Shown in pieces: positions 1 to 5,014 of a DNA stretch of 5,014 nt. The position numbers and the translations under genes were made by a program. Source of the stretch: Candidatus Bathyarchaeota archaeon (GTDB taxonomy: Archaea > Thermoproteota > Bathyarchaeia > Bathyarchaeales > Bathyarchaeaceae); contig CP070826.1 of the NCBI GenBank assembly GCA_020344435.1, positions 1,005,232-1,010,245 on the forward strand, written 5' to 3'. The notes under the pieces were generated by a model, which searched no databases, was not told the DNA's origin, and saw nothing but the letters and a program-made list of their open reading frames with translations. Position 1 is the first letter of the stretch. Each line of letters begins with the position of its first letter.

Positions 1-953
1 AATGCCCTGTCAGGGTTCCCGACGAGTTTGATATGGAGCTGAGAAGAAGGGGAGCCATCTACCTGTATTTCCTCCAAGCTATCCCGATGGTGATGACCAT
101 AGATAGGGCCCACTGTTTATATCTGACCAGAGGTGTCTGTCGGATTTGTGAAAAAGTGTGCACGAGGGAAGCGATCGACTTTGAGCAAACAGATATAGAA
201 ATAGATCTGAACGTGGGAGCGATCATCGTAACCGTTGGATTTGATCCCTTTGATCCAACCAGTCTTTCCGAGTTCGGGTATAAACGGCTTCGAAACGTGA
301 TGACGGCCCTCGAGTATGAAAGGCTGATCTGCGCGACTGGGCCGACAGGGGGACAACTGATAAGACTCTCCGATCGAAAACCAGTCAAGAAGATCGCCTT
401 TATCCAATGTGTCGGTTCACGAGACGTGAAAAATAATCCATACTGCTCAACAGTCTGTTGTATGCATGCGGCTAAAGAAGCCCTCTTAGCCCGAGAACAT
501 GATCCCAATGTTCAATCATATGTTTTTTCGATGGATGTAAGAGCCCATGGCAAAGGTTTTCAACAATACATCGCACGGGGTGAGGAAGAGTATGGGATCA
601 GATACGTTAGAGGACGAGTAGCGAAGATCTCAGAAAACCTAGAAGGGAACCCGATCATTGGGTATGAAGAAACGTTCGGCTCGATCGTAGAGAAGATGGA
701 GGTGGATCTCGCTGTCTTAGCAACAAGCTTTGTCCCCCGACCGGATACAAAAGACTTGGCAGCAGTCCTTGGCGTTGAGTTGGATCAGTATGGCTTCTTC
801 AAGACAGCCCACCTCGCCCCTTTTAATTCGACCCGAAAGGGCATTTTTGTCTGTGGGTGCTGTCGGGAGCCTGTCGATATTCCTGAGTCCGTTGCCCAAG
901 CCAGTGGTGCCGCGGCTAAGGCGGCAGAGATTGTTACAGGAGACCAGCCATGA
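1..953 (+). CDS. hdrA: HdrA-like FAD/iron-sulfur protein, A-half (5'-truncated by window edge)
   Basis: C-terminal part of a heterodisulfide reductase subunit A-type flavoprotein, the family that carries the bifurcating FAD and passes electrons to ferredoxin and HdrBC in the cytoplasm. The gene is open to the left edge: the frame reads from nt 3 (first codon Cys, then Pro) with no stop, and this Cys-Pro fits the last ligand of a preceding [4Fe-4S] site. The in-frame ATG at 33 is therefore internal. Counting nt 3 as residue 1, 316 residues are visible. A second cluster site has Cys38, 46, 49 and 53 (C-x7-C-x2-C-x3-C). Next comes the HdrA hallmark QCVGSRD with Cys136, Cys148 and the Cys152-Cys153 pair (C-x11-C-x3-C-C), then Lys158 and the MDVRAHGKGF motif. 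The FAD-fold end has IFVCG and DIPESVAQASGAAA. It stops right after this, with no C-terminal ferredoxin, and its TGA overlaps the next start as ATGA. It aligns along its whole length with residues 124 to about 430 of the HdrA gene at 3425. Family is certain; the physiological partner is not. Confidence 0.93.
   Translation, partial: CPVRVPDEFDMELRRRGAIYLYFLQAIPMVMTIDRAHCLYLTRGVCRICEKVCTREAIDFEQTDIEIDLNVGAIIVTVGFDPFDPTSLSEFGYKRLRNVMTALEYERLICATGPTGGQLIRLSDRKPVKKIAFIQCVGSRDVKNNPYCSTVCCMHAAKEALLAREHDPNVQSYVFSMDVRAHGKGFQQYIARGEEEYGIRYVRGRVAKISENLEGNPIIGYEETFGSIVEKMEVDLAVLATSFVPRPDTKDLAAVLGVELDQYGFFKTAHLAPFNSTRKGIFVCGCCREPVDIPESVAQASGAAAKAAEIVTGDQP
938..943 (+). promoter_or_regulatory. Shine-Dalgarno site (AGGAGA) for the second hdrA gene
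   Basis: AGGAGA lies six bases before the ATG at 950, inside the last codons of the upstream gene. It supports 950 (ATGATG) as the start of the downstream gene. Initiation at the second ATG, 953, is equally compatible and would remove one Met. Together with the ATGA overlap it indicates coupled re-initiation rather than ribosomal frameshifting. Confidence 0.75.
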
Positions 954-2623
954 TGGAAGAAGCGAAGATCGGTGTCTTCGTATGTCGTTGTGGGACGAAC
1001 ATCGGAGGCTATTTAGATGTTCCAGCGCTAGTTAACTATTCTAAAGGGCTGCCGAACGTAGTCTGCGCTCAGGAGAACCTCTATACCTGTTCAGAAGCAG
1101 GGCTAAACGAGATAAAGGAGGCCATCATTGACCACCAGTTAAACCGGGTGATTGTAGCTTCATGCACTCCTAGAACCCACGAACCCCTCTTCCGAAATAC
1201 GTGCAAAGAAGCAGGCTTAAATCCCTATCTCTTCGAATTCGTGAATATTCGGGATCAATGTTCATGGGTGCACATGCACGAGACAGAAAAGGCAACGGAG
1301 AAAGCGAAAGATTTGATCAGAATGGGGGTGGCGAGAGCTAAACTCTTGGAGCCCCAGGAAGAAATCGAGGTAGATGTGGTTCCATCCGCTTTGGTTATAG
1401 GAGGCGGAATAGCAGGGATGACGTGTGCTCTGAGTTTGGCTGATCGCGGATTTGAGGTCACGCTGGTGGAAAGGGAAGAGAAGCTCGGTGGCATGTTAAG
1501 GAAGTTATATAAGTTATATTCTGCCCAAACCGATGCTTCGCAACTCATTGAAGCAAAGATAGGGGAGATTGAAAAACACAGAAACATAGAAGTCCTTACC
1601 TCTGCAACTGTTACAGAGGTCAAAGGGTTCTATGGAAACTATGATGTAACCATCCGACAGGAAAGGAAAAATGTTCCCTTTCGAGTAGGAGTGATAGTTG
1701 TAGCGATCGGTGCTGAGGAGTTTAAACCCGTTGGAATGTATGGCTACGACGGAATCCAGATAGTGACCCAGCTTGAATTAGAAGAGATGTTAAAGGAAGA
1801 TCGAGTCAAAGCACATTCTATTGTAATGATTCAATGCGTTGGAGCGAGGGATGAGAAGAGAAGCTATTGCGCAAAGGTCTGTTGCACGACTGCGTTGAAC
1901 AACGCGATGATAATCTCGGAACGGAATCCTAAGGCCCAAATCTTCATGCTTTATCGGGATTTGCAGACTTATGGCACGATATATGAGGACCTGTATAAGA
2001 AAGCGAGGGAGAAGGGGATAATATTTGTGAAATATTCGCCCCAAAATCCGCCCATCGTGGATAAAGGAATGGTGAAGGTCTTTGATGAATTTCTAGGTGA
2101 AGAATTGCGTTTACCCTACGAGTTAGTCGTGCTATCGACGCCTATGGTTGCTCATCCCGATTCTGGAGAATTAGCGAAGATATTGAAGGTCCCCATCGAC
2201 GAATACGGATTCTTTCTTGAAGCTCATGTGAAGCTCAGGCCACTTGACTTCGCGACAGATGGCGTCTACGTATGTGGTTCAGCTCACTGGCCTGTAACAG
2301 TAGACGAAAGCATCGTTCAGGGATACGGTGCGGCATCACGGGCTTCGATACCGATGTCAAGGAGACGTGTGGTGTCTGAGCCAATTGTCTCGTTTGTAGA
2401 TGAAGAGAGCTGTATTGGCTGTGGCTTATGTGAGATGATCTGCCCCTTCAAGGCAATTCAGATAGAAGAAACGCCAAAGGGCAAGATTGCACAAACCATT
2501 GTTGCATCGTGTAAGGGATGCGGAACCTGTGGAGCCGCATGTCCGCAAAAGGCCATTACAATGCGCCACTTTAAAGATGAGCAGATGTTGGCTGAGATAG
2601 TTGCCCTGATGGAGAGGAAGTGA
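950..2623 (+). CDS. hdrA: HdrA-like FAD/iron-sulfur protein, B-half with C-terminal 2[4Fe-4S] ferredoxin
   Basis: Complete 557-residue HdrA-family protein. Domains in order: (1) N-terminal HdrA domain, residues 5-135, with IGVFVCRCG (Cys12, Cys14), LYTC (Cys47), ASCTPRTHEPLF (Cys72) and NIRDQCSW (Cys104); (2) thioredoxin-reductase-like FAD fold, with the dinucleotide motif GGGIAG at 151-156 and LVERE after the second strand; (3) QCVGARD with Cys296, Cys307 and Cys311-Cys312, the family's non-standard cluster motif; (4) VYVCG and DESIVQGYGAA, closing the FAD site; (5) C-terminal ferredoxin with Cys488/491/494/498 and Cys521/524/527/531, both classic CxxCxxCxxxCP. The ferredoxin normally inserted in the HdrA FAD fold is absent: only about nine residues separate the strands that flank it in the gene at 3425. 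The DCxxC motif of A-halves is also absent, and the position five residues after the Cys-Cys pair is Asn317, not Lys. It overlaps the previous gene by 4 bp and precedes mvhD by 16 bp. Likely the electron-output partner of the preceding A-half; that role is inferred. Confidence 0.95.
   Translation: MMEEAKIGVFVCRCGTNIGGYLDVPALVNYSKGLPNVVCAQENLYTCSEAGLNEIKEAIIDHQLNRVIVASCTPRTHEPLFRNTCKEAGLNPYLFEFVNIRDQCSWVHMHETEKATEKAKDLIRMGVARAKLLEPQEEIEVDVVPSALVIGGGIAGMTCALSLADRGFEVTLVEREEKLGGMLRKLYKLYSAQTDASQLIEAKIGEIEKHRNIEVLTSATVTEVKGFYGNYDVTIRQERKNVPFRVGVIVVAIGAEEFKPVGMYGYDGIQIVTQLELEEMLKEDRVKAHSIVMIQCVGARDEKRSYCAKVCCTTALNNAMIISERNPKAQIFMLYRDLQTYGTIYEDLYKKAREKGIIFVKYSPQNPPIVDKGMVKVFDEFLGEELRLPYELVVLSTPMVAHPDSGELAKILKVPIDEYGFFLEAHVKLRPLDFATDGVYVCGSAHWPVTVDESIVQGYGAASRASIPMSRRRVVSEPIVSFVDEESCIGCGLCEMICPFKAIQIEETPKGKIAQTIVASCKGCGTCGAACPQKAITMRHFKDEQMLAEIVALMERK
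968..1192 (+). repeat. Diverged paralogous segment, copy 1 (HdrA N-terminal domain)
   Basis: This 75-codon stretch matches 4790-5014 with no gaps at protein level (about 49 of 75 residues identical by hand count), and stretches of DNA identity remain at the IGVFVC and CTPRTHEPLF ends. It is an old gene duplication within the operon, not a mobile or recombination repeat. The real duplication is longer, since 4790-5014 is cut by the window edge. Confidence 0.7.
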
Positions 2624-2625
2624 TG

Positions 2626-2631
2626 GAGGAA
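2626..2631 (+). promoter_or_regulatory. Shine-Dalgarno site (GGAGGA) for mvhD
   Basis: GGAGGA sits eight bases upstream of the ATG at 2640, in the only non-coding gap of the window (2624-2639). The spacing supports 2640 as the mvhD start and agrees with the conserved MvhD motifs beginning about a dozen residues later. Confidence 0.75.
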
Positions 2632-2639
2632 GAGTAAGT

Positions 2640-3428
2640 ATGTCCGATCAAGAAAGTTTTGAGCCCCATATTTTGGGTTTTCTCTGTAATTGGTGCAGCT
2701 ATGCCGGCGCAGATCTGGCTGGAGTCAGTCGATTCCAATATCCAACAAATTTGAGAGTCATCAGGGTAATGTGCTCCGGTCGAGTGGACCCCGCACTCGT
2801 ACTAGACGCGCTTATATGGGGAATAGATGGTATCGTGATCCTGGGGTGTCACCCTGGAGATTGTCATTACCTTACAGGAAACTACTACACGGAGAGAAGG
2901 ATGAGGACATTACAAACGGTCCTTGATATGATTGGAGTGAAGCCAGAGCGACTAATCGTTGATTGGGTATCCGCGTCTGAGGGCGAAAGATTTGCCAACT
3001 TAATTGGAGATTTCACTGAAAAAATAGTTGAGCTCGGGCCCCTTACTGATGATCTCCCGCCAGAAGAGCTTCGGACGCGTTTGTTGGCGGCAAGAGACGC
3101 CCTCTCCCAGCAAAGGATGAGATGGCTGGTGAACCGGGAAAAAGAACTGTTGGAGAAAGGAGACGTCTTTGGGGAGCAGGTGGACGAAGCCGAGTTCCAC
3201 GAAGTAAAATTCGAAGCCTTGGCTAGAGAATATGAGAAGAATAGGATCCTCCACTCTATCAGTGATCAGGTTCTCTCTGTCCAAGAAATAGCTAAAACGA
3301 CAGCCATCCCACCAAGAGAAGTCTTAAAGAACCTTATAGCCATGGAGCAAAAGGGATTAGTTACGGTATCGAGAATCGACGGTGTAAACCCTAAATACAG
3401 AAGATTGGGGGGAGGAGAAAGCTTATGA
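2640..3428 (+). CDS. mvhD: MvhD-type [2Fe-2S] electron-transfer subunit with C-terminal winged-helix-like extension
   Basis: 262-residue protein whose first ~140 residues match the MvhD/FrhD 'hydrogenase delta subunit' family, the small iron-sulfur protein that carries electrons from a hydrogenase, formate dehydrogenase or similar donor to the HdrA flavin. Family signatures: FLCNWCSYAGAD (Cys16, Cys19), VMCSGRVDP (Cys45) and GCHPGDCHY (Cys70, Cys75), followed by a helix and the IVDWVSASEG segment. All expected cysteines are present, so the cluster should form. Stand-alone MvhD is usually about 140 residues; this protein continues for about 120 more. Residues 140-202 are charged and probably helical. 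Residues 203-256 look like a winged helix: a helix, then LSVQEIAKTT / PPREVLKNLIAMEQKGLV as a helix-turn-helix, then a short basic wing ending KYRRLG. No cysteines occur in the extension. The gene sits between two HdrA units and its stop overlaps the next start (ATGA), so it very probably serves HdrA. The extension may be a docking domain rather than a DNA-binding one. Confidence 0.93.
   Translation: MSDQESFEPHILGFLCNWCSYAGADLAGVSRFQYPTNLRVIRVMCSGRVDPALVLDALIWGIDGIVILGCHPGDCHYLTGNYYTERRMRTLQTVLDMIGVKPERLIVDWVSASEGERFANLIGDFTEKIVELGPLTDDLPPEELRTRLLAARDALSQQRMRWLVNREKELLEKGDVFGEQVDEAEFHEVKFEALAREYEKNRILHSISDQVLSVQEIAKTTAIPPREVLKNLIAMEQKGLVTVSRIDGVNPKYRRLGGGESL
3411..3417 (+). promoter_or_regulatory. 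Shine-Dalgarno site (GGAGGAG) for the fused hdrA gene
   Basis: GGAGGAG, within a G-rich run beginning at 3407, lies seven bases before the ATG at 3425 and inside the last codons of mvhD. It is the strongest ribosome binding site in the window. It fixes the start of the downstream gene, whose FAD-binding motif begins only about a dozen residues after the Met. Confidence 0.8.
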
Positions 3429-5014
3429 ATAACACAAATCAACCTGAAAAACTCATAGCCGCAGTCTTGGTCGTCGGCGGTGGGATTGGAGGGACGCAGG
3501 CGTCACTAGATCTAGCTGAATCTGGCTTTAAAGTCTATCTCGTTGATTCGTCGCCGAGCATCGGTGGAGTGATGGCGCAACTGGACAAGACTTTCCCAAC
3601 CAACGACTGCGCCATGTGTATATTAGCCCCAAAGCTTGTAGACTGTGGAAGACACCGAAATATTGAAGTGTTAACCTACTCTGAGGTTGCAGGGATCTCC
3701 GGAGACCTTGGTAACTTCACAGTATCGATTAGAGAATGGCCAAGATACGTGGATGCCGAAAAGTGTAATGGATGCGGACTGTGTGCCCAACATTGCCCAG
3801 TCAATGCTATAGATAGCTTCAATAAAGGGTTGAGTGAAAGACCAGCGGTATATATAGACTACCCCCAAGCGGTCCCCATTACATATGTGATTGACAGAAC
3901 GAAGTGTATAGGATGCGGCCTCTGCGAGAACATCTGTCTAGCTGAAGCAGTTAACTATTCAGATCAAGAAAAGGAGACGCAGATTAAAGTTGGGTCAGTC
4001 ATCTTAGCACCCGGAGCTGAAGAATTCGATGCCCGATTGAAGAGCGAGTATGGCTACGATCGATATCCAAATGTTGTGACGAGTATAGAGTTTGAACGGA
4101 TCCTTAGCGCGTCTGGACCGTTTAGAGGTAGAATTCAGAGGCCTTCTGAGGGAAACATTCCGCGAAAGGTTGCGTTTATACAGTGCGTCGGCTCCCGGGA
4201 TGTGACGTGTGGAAACGAGTATTGCTCATCGGTCTGTTGCATGTACGCAGCGAAGGAAGCTGTGATCGCGAAGGAACATATGAATCAAATCGAGCCCACG
4301 ATCTTCTACATGGACATGCGGGCACACGGGAAAGACTTCGACAAGTACATCGATAGGGCGAAAAACGAATATGGGGTAAAATTCGTCAGGTGTCGAATAG
4401 CAGCCGTAGCAGAAGTACAAGAAACACGAAACCTATTGATAAAATACGAGGCAGCAGATGGACAACTCACCCAAGAAGAATTCGACCTAGTAGTTCTCAC
4501 GGTAGGGATCAACCCTACTATGGGCTCTAAAGAGTTAGCTCACAAACTTGGAGTTGAACTCGACGAGTATGGGTTCTTCAAAACCCAAACCCTTTCTCCG
4601 ATCAGAACCTCGAAGCCGGGAATCTTCGTCTGCGGCGTTGCCTCTTCACCGAAGGATATTCCGGAAACAGTAGCACAGGCGAGTGCAGCTGCCGCTTGTG
4701 CTGGTGGCATGTTATCGTCTGTGCGTGGAACCTTGGTAGAGACGAAGGAATATCCTGCAGAGATAGGCGTGTTTGGTCAACCGCCTCGAATAGGTGTCTT
4801 CGTCTGCCACTGTGGAGTGAACATCGGAGGCGTCGTTGACGTCCCCAGCGTAGTAGAGTACACGAAGACCCTTCCCAACGTCATCTATGCCGAACACAAC
4901 CTCTACACCTGCTCATCAGACACCCAAGAAACCATCAAAACCATCATCACCGAGCAAGGATTGAACAGAGTTGTAGTCGCCTCATGCACCCCACGAACCC
5001 ACGAACCCCTCTTC
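3425..5014 (+). CDS. hdrA: Tandem (fused) HdrA-like protein: A-half joined to start of B-half, 3'-truncated by window edge
   Basis: 530 codons are visible with no stop before the right edge; I translated the frame base by base and saw no interruption. It starts directly at the FAD fold, without the N-terminal CxCG domain: VLVVGGGIGG (GGGIGG at 18-23). Then TNDCAMCILAPK (Cys62, Cys65; also Cys74), an inserted ferredoxin with Cys114/117/120/124 and Cys161/164/167/171, QCVGSRD with Cys254, Cys267 and Cys271-Cys272, Lys277, MDMRAHGKDF, IFVCG and DIPETVAQASAAAA. Up to about residue 430 this is a complete HdrA A-half. A linker of about 20 residues then leads into RIGVFVCHCGVNIGG (from Arg455; Cys461, Cys463), the N-terminal domain of a B-half, which the window edge cuts at THEPLF. 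Its last 75 residues align without gaps to residues 7-81 of the gene at 950, about 49 identical by eye. The missing remainder should be a second FAD fold and probably a C-terminal ferredoxin, giving a protein near 1,000 residues. Its role is flavin-based electron transfer or bifurcation, with MvhD as likely input. Confidence 0.93.
   Translation, partial: MNNTNQPEKLIAAVLVVGGGIGGTQASLDLAESGFKVYLVDSSPSIGGVMAQLDKTFPTNDCAMCILAPKLVDCGRHRNIEVLTYSEVAGISGDLGNFTVSIREWPRYVDAEKCNGCGLCAQHCPVNAIDSFNKGLSERPAVYIDYPQAVPITYVIDRTKCIGCGLCENICLAEAVNYSDQEKETQIKVGSVILAPGAEEFDARLKSEYGYDRYPNVVTSIEFERILSASGPFRGRIQRPSEGNIPRKVAFIQCVGSRDVTCGNEYCSSVCCMYAAKEAVIAKEHMNQIEPTIFYMDMRAHGKDFDKYIDRAKNEYGVKFVRCRIAAVAEVQETRNLLIKYEAADGQLTQEEFDLVVLTVGINPTMGSKELAHKLGVELDEYGFFKTQTLSPIRTSKPGIFVCGVASSPKDIPETVAQASAAAACAGGMLSSVRGTLVETKEYPAEIGVFGQPPRIGVFVCHCGVNIGGVVDVPSVVEYTKTLPNVIYAEHNLYTCSSDTQETIKTIITEQGLNRVVVASCTPRTHEPLF
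4790..5014 (+). repeat. Diverged paralogous segment, copy 2 (HdrA N-terminal domain)
   Basis: Partner of 968-1192. Here the domain is internal to a fused protein, while in copy 1 it begins a separate gene. This shows where the fusion or fission point falls: directly before the IGVFVC-x-CG motif in both. Confidence 0.7.

Noticed and set aside
33..35. ATG at 33 as the true start of the first gene
   Set aside because: The frame is open to the left edge, and residues before it (Cys-Pro, then a stretch alignable with the gene at 3425) continue HdrA homology. No ribosome binding site with suitable spacing precedes it.
59..508. Minus-strand open frames (this one, and others at 1255-1623, 1790-2044, 3000-3284, 4306-4512)
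   Set aside because: All are antisense to conserved HdrA or MvhD coding sequence, contain no family motifs and look like shadows of the plus-strand genes.
915..956. Genes 1 and 2 as one gene broken by a frameshift or sequencing error, or joined by programmed frameshifting
   Set aside because: The gene 2 frame has a stop at 917-919 just upstream, no slippery heptamer is visible, homology is complete on both sides, and a good Shine-Dalgarno plus ATGA overlap explains the junction as two coupled genes.
730..1035. Plus-strand 101-codon open frame across the gene 1/gene 2 junction
   Set aside because: It lies in another frame over two well-supported HdrA genes, shows no recognisable motifs and has no ribosome binding site.
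2623..2637. Four-codon mini-ORF (ATG to TAA) between gene 2 and mvhD, as a possible leader peptide
   Set aside because: It consists mostly of the mvhD ribosome binding site and has no ribosome binding site of its own; chance is the simplest explanation.
2621..2642. Promoter or terminator in the gap before mvhD
   Set aside because: The gap is only 16 bases, is filled by the ribosome binding site and contains no hairpin with a T-run and no TATA-like box.

Overview
The window lies wholly inside one tightly packed, plus-strand operon of heterodisulfide-reductase-type electron-transfer genes. Four coding regions fill essentially all of it, and there is no intergenic stretch longer than 16 bases. 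In order they are: the 3' part of an HdrA-like flavoprotein gene that enters from the left edge (to 953); a complete second HdrA-like gene (950-2623); a complete MvhD-type [2Fe-2S] electron-transfer subunit with an unusual C-terminal winged-helix-like extension (2640-3428); and a third HdrA-like gene that starts at 3425 and runs off the right edge.

The main pattern is that the first two genes together have the same domain order as the single third gene. Gene 1 is an 'A-half' (FAD fold with an inserted two-cluster ferredoxin). Gene 2 is a 'B-half' (N-terminal CxCG domain, FAD fold without the inserted ferredoxin, C-terminal two-cluster ferredoxin). Gene 3 begins as an A-half and continues through a short linker into the CxCG domain of a B-half without a stop. 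The window therefore seems to hold a split and a fused version of the same tandem HdrA, with one mvhD between them. The B-half in gene 2 lacks several A-half features, including a lysine next to the Cys-Cys pair that I recall as contacting the bifurcating flavin in HdrA. This suggests a division of labour between flavin sites.

Functionally, HdrA is the flavin-based electron-bifurcating subunit of Hdr complexes, and MvhD passes electrons into it from a hydrogenase, formate dehydrogenase or F420-oxidising partner. No HdrB, HdrC, hydrogenase large or small subunit, or formate dehydrogenase is visible, so the electron donor and acceptors cannot be named. Genes 1/2 and mvhD/3 share ATGA stop-start overlaps. 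Clear purine-rich Shine-Dalgarno sequences precede genes 2, 3 and mvhD, so translational coupling and a single transcript are likely.

The source is a strict anaerobe. Frequent ATA (Ile) and AGA/AGG (Arg) codons, strong GGAGG-type ribosome binding sites and multiple hdrA/mvhD paralogues suit an archaeon (for example a non-methanogenic or methane/alkane-cycling lineage). An anaerobic bacterium such as a sulfate reducer or a Dehalococcoidia-like Chloroflexi cannot be excluded from sequence alone. No RNA genes, mobile elements, CRISPR arrays, promoters or terminators were seen.
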